A stretch of DNA of 64,000 nt from JANJUO01 sp942492935 (GCA_942492935.1 OW818654.1:372001-436000); one strand, 5' to 3'. Shown: positions 17,618 through 26,246, counted from the stretch's first letter. Numbers and translations: made by a program. The notes: a model not told the origin generated them from the sequence alone.

Positions 17618-19270
17618 ATGAGAACTGTAACTGTTCCAAAAGGAACAAAATTAACTTGTAAAAATTGGCAAATTGAAGCAGCATATAGAATGATTCAACA
17701 TAATCTTGACCCTGAGAATGCTGAAAAGCCAGAGGAACTCATTGTTTATGGTGGCTTAGGCAAAGCGGCAAGAAATTGGGAATCTTTCGATGCTATTCTT
17801 GATTGTTTGAGAAATATGAATGAAGATGAAACATTGCTTGTACAGTCTGGTAAGCCCGTTGGTATTGCAAAAACATATTCGGCTGCGCCAAAAGTAATTA
17901 TAGCAAATTCAAATCTCGTTCCCAAATGGGCAAGTTGGGAGGAGTTTCGTAGATTAGACCAACTTGGACTTATTATGTATGGACAGATGACAGCAGGAAG
18001 TTGGATTTATATCGGAACACAAGGCATTTTGCAAGGTACTTATGAAACATTTGCTGAATGTGCAAGACAACATTTCGGTGGCGATTTGTATGGTAGATTC
18101 TTGTTAACCGGTGGCATGGGAGGCATGGGTGGCGCTCAACCATTAGCTGCAAAATTTGCTGGAGCTGCTTCAATTACAGTAGAAATTGACGAAAAAAGAA
18201 TTGACAAACGTATCCACGATGGTTACTGCGATGTAAAATCCGATAATCTTGATGATGCATTACGAATTATGAATGAATATAAAGCTGAAAAGAAAGCAAT
18301 TTCTATCGGTTTAATTGGCAATACGGCAGAAGTTCTGCCAGAATTGCTAAAAAGAGGTATAATTCCTGACATAGTTACAGACCAAACATCTGCTCATGAC
18401 CCATTAAACGGATATTATCCTGCTGGATATTCAAAAACAGATGCAGATTTATTAAGAATTGAAAATCCTGATAAATATTTGGCAGAAACTTATAAATCAA
18501 TTGGAACACATGTTTCTGCAATGATTGAATTTAAAAATCGTGGTGCTGTGGTATTTGATTATGGTAATAATATTCGTGGTATTGCAAGAGATTACGGCAA
18601 TGTGCCAAATGCTTTTGATTTTAATGGTTTTGTTCCTGAATTTATCCGCCCTCTCTTTTGTGATGGTAAAGGACCATTCCGTTGGGTAGCTCTATCTGGC
18701 GACCCAGCCGATATAGCTAAAACAGACAAGCGAATAATGGAATTATTTCCAGATAATGAGCCGTTGCATAGATGGATTAAAAATGCTCAAGATAATGTTG
18801 GCTATCAAGGACTTCCAGCTCGTATATGCTGGTTGGGTTATGGAGAAAGAGAAAAAGCTGGATTACTTTTCAATGAAATGGTGAAATCTGGTGAAGTATC
18901 AGCACCTATTGTAATTGGACGTGACCATTTAGATTGTGGCTCGGTTGCCTCTCCATATCGCGAAACTGAAGCAATGCTTGATGGGTCAGACGCAATTGCA
19001 GATTGGGTATATCTGAATTTTGCATTAAATGCAATTGGTGGTGCATCTTGGGTATCACTTCATCACGGTGGTGGAGTTGGTATGGGATTATCACTTCATG
19101 CAGGTATGGTTGTTGTAGCCGATGGTACAGAAGAAGCAAATGGTAGATTGAGCAGAGTACTTACTTATGACCCATTAATGGGAATTTTGAGGCACACAGA
19201 TGCCGGTTATGTAAGGGCAAAAAACAATGCTGAAAAGTTTGGCATAAAAATTCCAATGCTAAATATGTAA
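17618..19270 (+). CDS. hutU: urocanate hydratase (urocanase)
   Basis: This 550-residue protein converts urocanate to imidazolonepropionate in histidine degradation, with tightly bound NAD+ acting as electrophile. The start ATG 17618 gives the family N-terminus (RTVTVPKGTKLTCKNW). Visible signatures are GGLGKAARNWESFDAI, the Rossmann stretch LTGGMGGMGGAQPLAAKFAGA, and GLPARICWLGYGER with Cys404 corresponding to the conserved active-site-region cysteine. Length is normal. No hutH, hutI or hutG lies in the window, so the pathway is split. Confidence 0.97.
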   Translation: MRTVTVPKGTKLTCKNWQIEAAYRMIQHNLDPENAEKPEELIVYGGLGKAARNWESFDAILDCLRNMNEDETLLVQSGKPVGIAKTYSAAPKVIIANSNLVPKWASWEEFRRLDQLGLIMYGQMTAGSWIYIGTQGILQGTYETFAECARQHFGGDLYGRFLLTGGMGGMGGAQPLAAKFAGAASITVEIDEKRIDKRIHDGYCDVKSDNLDDALRIMNEYKAEKKAISIGLIGNTAEVLPELLKRGIIPDIVTDQTSAHDPLNGYYPAGYSKTDADLLRIENPDKYLAETYKSIGTHVSAMIEFKNRGAVVFDYGNNIRGIARDYGNVPNAFDFNGFVPEFIRPLFCDGKGPFRWVALSGDPADIAKTDKRIMELFPDNEPLHRWIKNAQDNVGYQGLPARICWLGYGEREKAGLLFNEMVKSGEVSAPIVIGRDHLDCGSVASPYRETEAMLDGSDAIADWVYLNFALNAIGGASWVSLHHGGGVGMGLSLHAGMVVVADGTEEANGRLSRVLTYDPLMGILRHTDAGYVRAKNNAEKFGIKIPMLNM

Positions 19271-19485
19271 GAAATTACACACTAAATACTGACAAATTGT
19301 CATATTTAGAAAAATATGTTGATTATTTGAAAAAAAATTGATATTTTTGTGAAACCTTTTTCGTTTTAAAGTGTCTTTACTATTGACGATGGGTTGAAAA
19401 AAAAATTGTTTGTTGAAATAATAATATTTTGGAGGACTATGTAAGAAGAATTTTACTCATTGAAAAAGTGTTTAGGAGAAATTGT

Positions 19486-19578
19486 ATGAAAGTAAATATT
19501 GAAATGATGGTTGATAATGGAAATGTATTTTCATTTATCGTATATAGTTTGAGTAAAATAAATTTATATAGAAATTAA
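19486..19578 (+). CDS. possible 30-residue leader peptide upstream of the ECF sigma gene
   Basis: Short frame MKVNIEMMVDNGNVF plus SFIVYSLSKINLYRN with a good ribosome-binding sequence (TTAGGAGAAATTGTATG). It lies 14 bases before the sigma gene start. It has no known homologue that I recognise and may be chance. Confidence 0.3.
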   Translation: MKVNIEMMVDNGNVFSFIVYSLSKINLYRN

Positions 19579-19592
19579 TAAGTGTTATTATT

Positions 19593-20168
19593 ATGGAAAG
19601 GAGTAAAGCAATGGATTTAGCAGTGCAAATTGAGAACCTGTTTCGGAATGACAGAAAGAAATTTTTGGGCTTTATAAGACAACGTGTTCGTAGTCAAGAA
19701 GAAGCTGAAGATATTTTGCAGGACGTATTTACTAACGTTCTTGCAGCATCAGCAAATGTTCAGAAGCCAATTGAAAATATTGCTTCTTGGGTGTTTACAG
19801 CCGTAAGAAATAGGATAATTGACTCTTACAGAAAGAAAAGAGCAGAGACATTCTCTGATATGCAAACTCCCGGTCAAGCCGAGGATGGCGTTGATACATT
19901 TGAAAATTTTCTTGGCGATTTTTCCAATAGCCCAGAAAGTGATTTAATACGCAAAACAATTTGGGAATCAGTTCTTGAGGGCTTAGATGAATTACCTCCA
20001 GAACAACGCGAAGTATTTGTTAAAAATGAATTTGAAGGTATTTCATTCCGTGAAATGTCTGAAGAATCAGGTGTAAATATTAATACTTTACTCGCAAGAA
20101 AGCGTTATGCAGTTTTGCATTTAAGAAGAAAACTAAAAGATTTATATAAATCTGTAAATGAAAATTAA
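19593..20168 (+). CDS. ECF-type sigma-70 family RNA polymerase sigma factor
   Basis: The 191-residue protein has region 2 (FIRQRVRSQEEAEDILQDVF ... ASWVFTAVRNRIIDSYRKKR) and region 4 (LDELPPEQREVFVKNEFEGI ... SFREMSEESGVNINTLLARKRYAV). The two are joined by an acidic linker containing EDGVDTFENF. The length is normal for ECF sigmas. No anti-sigma gene is adjacent, unlike the second sigma gene at 24185. The ATG at 19593 (AAGGAGTAAAGC follows it) could be replaced by the internal ATG at 19611, which has AAGGAG just upstream. A strong terminator follows the gene. Confidence 0.9.
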   Translation: MERSKAMDLAVQIENLFRNDRKKFLGFIRQRVRSQEEAEDILQDVFTNVLAASANVQKPIENIASWVFTAVRNRIIDSYRKKRAETFSDMQTPGQAEDGVDTFENFLGDFSNSPESDLIRKTIWESVLEGLDELPPEQREVFVKNEFEGISFREMSEESGVNINTLLARKRYAVLHLRRKLKDLYKSVNEN

Positions 20169-20173
20169 AATTT

Positions 20174-20200
20174 AAAGTCCTGCGAATGCAGGACTTTTTT
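20174..20200 (+). terminator. rho-independent terminator
   Basis: AAAGTCCTGC, loop GAAT, GCAGGACTTT and a following T-run, six bases after the sigma gene stop. Confidence 0.9.
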
Positions 20201-20336
20201 TATGAAAATAGTGCATCAACAATTGCTCAACTAAAAGTAACTGCTCAGTTTCTAAAGGGAAATATACAGAGTAGATTGCTGATAATTATTTTATATAACA
20301 TTTGATGTTAGGAATGACATTTTCAAGTGTGTCATG

Positions 20337-20498
20337 CTGAAACGAGTTCAGAATGACAGAACGAAATAGATTCTGAAACAAGTTCAGAATGACAGGAAAA
20401 AAATAGATTCTGAAACAAGTTCAGAATGACAGGAAAAAAATGGATTCTGAAACGAGTTCAGAATGACGGAAAAAAAATGGATTCTGAAACAAGTCGAG
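20337..20498. repeat. 37-bp tandem repeat, about 4.4 units
   Basis: Units start CTGAAAC(G/A)AGTTCAGAAT followed by GACAGGAAAAAAATGGATT, at 20337, 20373, 20410, 20447 and 20484. The spacing is 36, 37, 37 and 37. Each unit has a short dyad TTCTGAAAC..GTTCAGAA. The same sequence appears singly at the edges of R3 copies and in the 134-bp repeat at 55.9 kb. Confidence 0.9.
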
Positions 20499-20665
20499 TT
20501 ATTTCTATTTCATACAGTTAATTCTTCTTAGATATTCAAGAAATTTCTTACACAATTCATTTTCTCATTTAATTTTAAAATGTATGAGCAGTAGCAATTT
20601 CATTAAACAATAGTAAAACATAAATTTCGTTAATCATTGTTATTTTAAACTAAATATGATAAATT

Positions 20666-22585
20666 ATGCAGAATCTCGAACTAATTGAAAAAAAACTGAT
20701 AGAGTTAAAAAAGAAAACAAAAAAGCATTTCGAATATAATATTCCAACTATTTGGTATGGCAATTCTGAAAATCCAATTATTGAAAATGTAAATTTCTTC
20801 GATTTCCATCTAAATCAAATTAAGTTTATTAAAGAAAGTAAAACTCAATCAATTGAAAAATCTTCAAAATGGTCTGATAATGCAATTATTTACAATATGT
20901 TTATTCGACTAAGTTCAGCTTTTGACCATAATAATGATGGGAAAATCAATATTGATCCCACTAAAGAAAAATACAAAGAAACAGGCACTTTTTTGAAAAC
21001 AATTGCGATCCTTCCATATTTGAAATCTCTTGGAATCAATACTCTTTATTTCTTACCTGTTACATCTATTGGAATTGATGAAAAAAAAGGAACACTCGGA
21101 AGCCCGTATTCAATTAGAAATCCATACAAATTAGACGAAAATCTTTCCGAGCCAATTTTAGATATGGAAATTGAAACACAATTTAAAGCATTAATCGAAG
21201 CTGCTCATCATCTGGGATTCAAAGTTGTTTGCGAATTTGTTTTCCGTACTGCAAGTGTAGATAGCGATTTAGCTCTCGAACATCCAGAATGGTTTTATTG
21301 GATTAAATCTAAAATTAACAATAGAGGAGTTGATGCTAAAAATGAAAAGCAATACGGGCCCTCTATTTTTACTAAAGAGGAATTAAGCAAAATCAAAGAA
21401 AAAATAACTGCTGGTGATTTTACAAATTTGCCATCACCACATTTAGTTTATAAAGAAATGTTTACCCCGACTCCTCCCAAAGTTGCTCGTGTTGAGCAAA
21501 AAATTCGTGGTTTACTTGATAAAAAGAATGAAGTTAAAATCCCAGGTGCTTTCGCAGATTGGCCCCCCAATGACACACAACCAGTATGGAGTGATGTAAC
21601 CTATCTAAAGCTATATACATTGCCAGAATTTAACTATATAGCTTATAATACTGTTAGAATGTATGATAAAAAATTGACTAATGCAGAAAATGAAGCAGTT
21701 GATTTATGGAACTATATAATTGATATTATACCATATTATCAGGAGAATTTTGGAATTGACGGAGTAATGATTGATATGGGGCATGCACTTCCTCCAAAAC
21801 TTCGCGAACATATCGTTGAAAAAGCAAGAGAAATTAACCCTGAATTTGTGTTCTGGGAAGAAAATTTTGTTTTGAGTAAAAAATCTGCTGATGAAGGTTA
21901 TAACGCTGTTCTCGGATATTTGCCTTTCGACCAGCATATACATTGGAAAATGAGACAAATAATTAAACTATTTTCGGAACAAAAGTTAGAAATACCTTTT
22001 TTTGCAACACCTGAAACTCACAATACACCAAGAGCATTTTCGCGTTTTGAAAATATAGAATATTCAAAATTAGCTTATCTTATAAATTCATTTTTACCAA
22101 TACCATTATTCATTCATTCTGGATTTGAGCTTGGAGAAAAACATCCTGTAAATACTGGACTTGACTTCAAACCAGAGGATTATGAAAAATATCCGTCAGA
22201 AAAATTACCTTTATTTTCCGAATCAATGCTAAATTGGAATTCAGAGAATAATATTATTTCATTTATTCAGAAAGTTAATGAAATAAAATTGCGATTAATT
22301 CAAGAAGATAATAATATTCACGGACATTCAATTGTAGATATTGAATCAAACAAAGAGGAAATAGTTTGCTTTTTAAGAAGGTGCAATTCTACTAAAAAAG
22401 AAATACTAATTGCAGGTAATTTTCATCATCAAAATGTAATAAGTGCAGAAATAGATTTGCTCGAAGGTGCAAAATCTTTTAAAGATGAATTATCTAATAA
22501 TGAATTTCAAATTGAAAATAATAAATTAAAACTTAATCTAAAACCTTTTGAATTTGTAGTCGGTGAAATTGGATTAATTCAATAA
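20666..22585 (+). CDS. GH13 (alpha-amylase) family protein
   Basis: This 639-residue protein has a (beta/alpha)8 glycosidase region preceded by a ~70-residue N-terminal extension. Recognisable pieces are AIIYNMFIRLSSAFDHNNDG, TIAILPYLKSLGINTLYFLP (strand 2), FKVVCEFVFRTAS, ENFGIDGVMIDMGHAL with candidate nucleophile D370, and FVFWEENF with candidate acid E398 or E399. The fourth region reads ATPETHNTPRAFSR, with HN where GH13 enzymes normally have HD. There is no signal peptide, so it is probably cytosolic. It likely acts on alpha-glucans, but the altered fourth motif makes activity uncertain. Confidence 0.75.
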   Translation: MQNLELIEKKLIELKKKTKKHFEYNIPTIWYGNSENPIIENVNFFDFHLNQIKFIKESKTQSIEKSSKWSDNAIIYNMFIRLSSAFDHNNDGKINIDPTKEKYKETGTFLKTIAILPYLKSLGINTLYFLPVTSIGIDEKKGTLGSPYSIRNPYKLDENLSEPILDMEIETQFKALIEAAHHLGFKVVCEFVFRTASVDSDLALEHPEWFYWIKSKINNRGVDAKNEKQYGPSIFTKEELSKIKEKITAGDFTNLPSPHLVYKEMFTPTPPKVARVEQKIRGLLDKKNEVKIPGAFADWPPNDTQPVWSDVTYLKLYTLPEFNYIAYNTVRMYDKKLTNAENEAVDLWNYIIDIIPYYQENFGIDGVMIDMGHALPPKLREHIVEKAREINPEFVFWEENFVLSKKSADEGYNAVLGYLPFDQHIHWKMRQIIKLFSEQKLEIPFFATPETHNTPRAFSRFENIEYSKLAYLINSFLPIPLFIHSGFELGEKHPVNTGLDFKPEDYEKYPSEKLPLFSESMLNWNSENNIISFIQKVNEIKLRLIQEDNNIHGHSIVDIESNKEEIVCFLRRCNSTKKEILIAGNFHHQNVISAEIDLLEGAKSFKDELSNNEFQIENNKLKLNLKPFEFVVGEIGLIQ

Positions 22586-22603
22586 AAAATTGATTTGATA
22601 TGA

Positions 22604-22816
22604 AGGTGCATTTAAAGATAAAAGAAATATTCCTTGAGAATCCCAATTGGTTTGAATGTTTGTAATGCAAGCACATAAAATATGTAAAGTCCTCCCTTTG
22701 GGGAGGATTTAGGTGGGGTTATTTTCAGATGGACGCCATTTAGATGTGGAGCCCATCTATGACTATCATTCAATACCGCTTGGAATTTTCAAGGATTTAG
22801 AGCTTTTTATCTTTTG
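22604..22816. repeat. dispersed repeat R1, copy D, with R2-like insert
   Basis: R1 ends (GTGCATTTAAAGATAAAAG at left, TTGGAATTTTCAAGGATTTA then GAGCTTTTTATC at right) surround an R2 core at about 22679-22722 (ATGTAAAGTCCTCCCTTTGG plus GGAGGATTTAGGTGGGG). Confidence 0.7.
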
Positions 22817-22830
22817 AAATATATTATAGC

Positions 22831-22868
22831 AAAAAAAATGCTTTCGATGTTTTACCAAAGAAAGCATT
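22831..22868 (-). terminator. terminator of the anti-sigma gene
   Basis: On the minus strand AATGCTTTC ... GAAAGCATT is followed by a run of eight T's, 20 bases past the stop of the gene at 22889. Confidence 0.85.
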
Positions 22869-22888
22869 ATTAAAGTACTTACAATTTC

Positions 22889-24157
22889 TTAAAATTTATA
22901 ACTGAATCCAGCAACAATACCAGAGTTAGAAGTTGTGAAATTCACTTTTTCAGCATTGTCAGGCGATAATGAATACCAGATATTGCTATATTCAAATCCA
23001 ACATTAAATCCAAATGATGAGTACTCAGGTTGGTATTGCAATCCTATTGCACTACGAGCTATAAATCCCATAGTTGAACCACCAGCTGATATTTGAGTAT
23101 ATGGATTTATGTTGAATAAATCTATATCTATAATATCATATCTACAATTTGCAGTAATCCAAAATACTGATGATTCTTCTTGTGTTTTTGAAATCAAATT
23201 ATTGTCATCAGTTCTATATTGCATAAATGAATGAATACCTGTTTCAAGACCTATAGAAATATTATTCTTATATGGCATCATAAAACCAAATGTCAAATTC
23301 ACAAAATCATTTGAATTACCCGATGAGAAAATACTATTTCCAGTACTCAAATCAGAGAATCCTTTTAAGTAAATCGAACCTCTATTATTCACTACACTAT
23401 TAGAAAACAAATTGTTTTGTGGCATATTGAACATACTAAAATTATTCTCTTGCTTACAATAAAGACTATAATTATTGATATAAGCAGATGAATTTTCAAT
23501 TAAGTCAGCTCTATGATAATTGGTAATAATTTCATCATCATTACTAATTGCAGAGTTCTCACTATTAATTGAATTAGTAATAGTTGCCAAAGATTCATCA
23601 TTATTTATTTTGCTTGCAATTATAACATCATTAGATGAAGAATAAATTTTTGCAATATTCTTGCTGGATGTATGAATTGTATTCTGTTTATTTTCACTTG
23701 AATTTTCAACTGAAATCTTAGCAGTGTTTGCATTGCTTTGAACTATATTGCTTGTGGTATTAACATCGCCAATATTATTGTCGATGTTAGAATTAACAAA
23801 TAAATCTGTATAATTAGCAATGCCAAAAATAGCAAATACAGCCAGTACAGCAGGCGCAACAGCTTTACTCATCCAATTAGACCATAAAGGAATAACTTTT
23901 GGTTTATTATCGTTGATACCATTTGGTGTAGCATATCCCAATTTAGCAAAAATTGCATTTGTTGCAGCTATCGGTGGAGTAAATGCTTCTATATCGTTTC
24001 TTACAGATTCCCGGATAGCAATATGCTCCTGAAGTTCCTGCCGTAAGTCTTTATCAACAGAAAGAGCTACAAACAATTGCTCATTCTGTTGGGCAGAAAT
24101 TTCACCATCAATAAGTTGAGTAATCAACTCTGACGGGGTATTGTAAATTTCTTTCAT
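22889..24157 (-). CDS. anti-sigma-like protein with a beta-barrel-like C-terminal region
   Basis: The N-terminal ~85 residues (SELITQLIDGEISAQQNEQL, LSVDKDLRQELQEHIAIRES) resemble the cytosolic part of anti-sigma factors. One membrane segment (AVAPAVLAVFAIFGIANYTD) lies at about residues 95-117. Residues ~120-265 are a low-complexity N/S/I/T-rich linker. The last ~155 residues alternate in amphipathic strands and end in a terminal aromatic (SGIVAGFSYKF), like small outer-membrane barrels. It lies 27 bases downstream of the ECF sigma gene, as expected for its anti-sigma partner. The barrel-like part on an anti-sigma protein is unusual. Confidence 0.75.
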   Translation of the reverse strand: MKEIYNTPSELITQLIDGEISAQQNEQLFVALSVDKDLRQELQEHIAIRESVRNDIEAFTPPIAATNAIFAKLGYATPNGINDNKPKVIPLWSNWMSKAVAPAVLAVFAIFGIANYTDLFVNSNIDNNIGDVNTTSNIVQSNANTAKISVENSSENKQNTIHTSSKNIAKIYSSSNDVIIASKINNDESLATITNSINSENSAISNDDEIITNYHRADLIENSSAYINNYSLYCKQENNFSMFNMPQNNLFSNSVVNNRGSIYLKGFSDLSTGNSIFSSGNSNDFVNLTFGFMMPYKNNISIGLETGIHSFMQYRTDDNNLISKTQEESSVFWITANCRYDIIDIDLFNINPYTQISAGGSTMGFIARSAIGLQYQPEYSSFGFNVGFEYSNIWYSLSPDNAEKVNFTTSNSGIVAGFSYKF

Positions 24158-24184
24158 AATCTATAATCCATTTTAAATTTAATA

Positions 24185-24754
24185 TTATTCATATTTAGTC
24201 ATTTCAGCCATTACTGGCGAAAGTATTTCACGTATTTTCTGCTTAGCTCTATGAATTTTGACTTTTACAGAATTAATATTCTCTTCGGTCAATTCAGCTA
24301 TTTCTTTATACGAAAGCCCGTTGTATTCTCTAAGAATGAAAACTTCTTTGTAACCATCGGGTAGTAGCTCCATCGCATATTTAATCATATCCAAGAGTTC
24401 ACTTTTTTCAAGACTGCTATCCGAATTAACAGCCATATAGTCCTCAATAGTAACATTGTGAACAACATTCCGTCTTAGTGAAACACAAAGATTTCTTGCT
24501 ATTTTCAGCAAAAAACCGGGAACATTAGTCATTTCTCTTTCTTTGCTAGCACTTTGATGAAATCTTAAAAAAGTTTCTTGAAAAATATCTTCTGCTTCTT
24601 CTCTATTGCCAAGGAACCGTCTGCAATAAGCATAAACTCTTGATGAATATCTTGCATATAACTCTGCAAAAGCCCGCTCAGCGATTTTACCGCCTTCATA
24701 CAAACCTTCATAAAGTTCTTTGTCGCTATATTCATCCATTTTTTTACTCATCAC
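24185..24754 (-). CDS. ECF-type sigma-70 family RNA polymerase sigma factor
   Basis: The 189-residue sigma factor has region 2 (FAELYARYSSRVYAYCRRFL, EEAEDIFQETFLRFHQ, PGFLLKIARNLCVSLRR) and region 4 (LLPDGYKEVFILREYNGLSY, KEIAELTEENINSVKVKIHR). Two start codons are possible (MMSKK). It is the first gene of a two-gene operon with the membrane anti-sigma-like protein, so it is probably held inactive until an envelope signal is received. The regulon is unknown; about 140 bases of AT-rich sequence separate the start from R1 copy E. Confidence 0.92.
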   Translation of the reverse strand: MMSKKMDEYSDKELYEGLYEGGKIAERAFAELYARYSSRVYAYCRRFLGNREEAEDIFQETFLRFHQSASKEREMTNVPGFLLKIARNLCVSLRRNVVHNVTIEDYMAVNSDSSLEKSELLDMIKYAMELLPDGYKEVFILREYNGLSYKEIAELTEENINSVKVKIHRAKQKIREILSPVMAEMTKYE

Positions 24755-24913
24755 AACAGTAATAACACATTAATTTGCAATTTGTTACAAATTATTTTTT
24801 AATTTTTAAATATTTTTTTATTTTAAATTTTCGTGACTTCTCAGCCGATTAATAATTTTCAATTTGCTATGTAATATTGATGAAAAAAAGTATATTTGGA
24901 ACAAGTTGAAAAA

Positions 24914-25140
24914 AAATTCCTTAATAATCCCAATAGGGATTAAATGTTTGTAACAAATTAAATTCACCTAAGTCCAGCAATCCCAGCGGGATTGAATATA
25001 GTTAACCCCGCCTAAATCCTCCCTAAGTGGAGGACTTTACATATATTCATTCCCCTTCGGTCATTGAGCTTGTCGAATTGGGGGATGTTAGGATGGGGTT
25101 TCATGTGCTACAAACATTTAATCTCGATGGGATTATTTAA
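24914..25140. repeat. dispersed repeat R1, copy E, with inverted R2 insert
   Basis: The R1 left end (AATTCCTTAATAATCCCAAT then AGGGATTAAATGTTTGTAAC) and right end (CTACAAACATTTAATCTCGATGGGATT) enclose an R2 core at about 25004-25100 in the opposite orientation to the other copies (CCCCGCCTAAATCCTCCC ... GGAGGACTTTACATATATTC). Confidence 0.75.
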
Positions 25141-25209
25141 AGTATAGAATTTAATATCTTTGTATGAAATTTGGAATTAGCTTAGATTTACACGTGATTT
25201 TTTCATTTA

Positions 25210-25304
25210 GTAGTCTGCTGATTAAGAATAAATTTAATCATCTTTCACTTGGCTAAAGCCACGACCGATATCATTTCCATATTATAATATCAACAGACTG
25301 TTAG
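25210..25304. repeat. MITE-like palindromic repeat R4, copy 3 (shortened)
   Basis: Ends TAGTCTGCTGATTAAG and TATCAACAGACTGTTAGG, with one inner CACTTGGCTAAAGCCACG arm. The second inner arm is lost. Confidence 0.7.
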
Positions 25305-25373
25305 GTACTTTTATCTAACTCGCCAACAAAAATTTAATTGATACTAATAAAAAAAAGAATAGACTATAAACAC

Positions 25374-25407
25374 AAAACCCTGCGATAGAGAATCTACCGC
25401 AGGTTTT
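25374..25407 (-). terminator. terminator of the rpsR operon
   Basis: On the minus strand AAAACCTGCGGTAG ... CTATCGCAGGGTTTTG forms a stem about 25 bases after the rpsR stop, with a short T-run. Confidence 0.7.
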
Positions 25408-25431
25408 AAAAAAATACAAACAAACAGAAAA

Positions 25432-25713
25432 TTAGTTAATGTCCTGAGCAACGAATGGCATTAAAGCAAGATGTCTTGCATATTTAACTGCCTGAGCAAT
25501 GCGTCTTTGCTGAAAAGCAGAAACACCTGTAATTCTTCTTGGAAGAACTTTGCCTTGGTCATTAGTAAATCTAAGTAAAAATTTTGCATCAAGGTAATCC
25601 AATACTTTAGATTGTTTCATTGGATTTGGCTTTTTCTTTGGAGTGCCACCTTGTTTTTTGTTTGGCTTAAAATTGCCTGTTTGCATCGGGTGAATAGAAT
25701 TATTATTCATCAT
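25432..25713 (-). CDS. rpsR: 30S ribosomal protein bS18
   Basis: bS18 with a basic ~35-residue N-terminal extension and the conserved core VLDYLDAKFLLRFTNDQGKV, LPRRITGVSAFQQRRIAQAV, KYARHLALMPF. It binds the platform of the 30S subunit with bS6 and bS21. The start overlaps the rpmE stop by one base (TAATG). The usual bS6-ssb-bS18-bL9 neighbourhood is absent; here it follows rpmE instead. A second ATG immediately after the first is an equivalent start. Confidence 0.96.
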   Translation of the reverse strand: MMNNNSIHPMQTGNFKPNKKQGGTPKKKPNPMKQSKVLDYLDAKFLLRFTNDQGKVLPRRITGVSAFQQRRIAQAVKYARHLALMPFVAQDIN

Positions 25714-25949
25714 TAATTGCTTCTCCTTGCATCCATAATTTCTTTTGCACGGGCAAATCTCTTATTAAATCTGTCAACTCGACCTGCAGTATCTACAAGT
25801 ACTTGTTTACCTGTAAAAAATGGGTGTGATTTAGAATCAATTTCTAACACCATTTTTTCTCCTTTATAACAAGAACGGGTTTGAAATTTGCTCCCGTCAG
25901 TCATAACTACATCAACCGTATGATAATACGGATGAATACCTTTTTTCAT
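25713..25949 (-). CDS. rpmE: 50S ribosomal protein bL31
   Basis: The 78-residue bL31 contains KKGIHPYYHTVDVVMTDGSK, FQTRSC, DSKSHPFFTGKQVLVDTAGR and VDRFNKRF. The zinc-binding CxxC pattern of the C+ form is absent (only one cysteine), so it is a C-minus variant that should work without zinc. It is translationally coupled to rpsR and lies eight bases after a small basic protein gene. Confidence 0.95.
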   Translation of the reverse strand: MKKGIHPYYHTVDVVMTDGSKFQTRSCYKGEKMVLEIDSKSHPFFTGKQVLVDTAGRVDRFNKRFARAKEIMDARRSN

Positions 25950-25957
25950 AGCAAATC

Positions 25958-26131
25958 CTATCTATTAATATCTACTTTTTCTACTTGACTAATATCGTCT
26001 AATTTAACGAATTGCTCTAAAAAGCGTGGAGTACCATCCTCACTTTTGAAGCCTTTAATAATCTTAACAACCGGCTTTTCATCGCCTTTTTTTGATTTGG
26101 ATTTATTACCAAATGTTTGTTGTTTTGCCAT
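25958..26131 (-). CDS. small basic conserved-looking protein upstream of rpmE
   Basis: A 57-residue frame beginning MAKQQTFGNKSKSKKGDEKP and continuing VVKIIKGFKSEDGTPRFLEQ. It is lysine-rich at the N-terminus and acidic at the end. It is eight bases upstream of rpmE, in the same operon as two ribosomal proteins. It superficially resembles the DUF4295 proteins that accompany bL28/bL33 in Bacteroidota, but I cannot confirm membership. A ribosome-associated role is inferred from context only. Confidence 0.6.
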   Translation of the reverse strand: MAKQQTFGNKSKSKKGDEKPVVKIIKGFKSEDGTPRFLEQFVKLDDISQVEKVDINR

Positions 26132-26246
26132 TTCAATGCCAACTTTTTAATTCAACAACTTATAAGGACTACAAAAATATGAATATTTTTTCAATTTGCA
26201 AAAATATTTATTCTTTTATTTAAATTATTTTGAATTTAAACAAAAA

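Noticed and set aside
20337..20498. CRISPR array
   Set aside because: The 37-bp units are contiguous without unique spacers and no cas genes are in the window.
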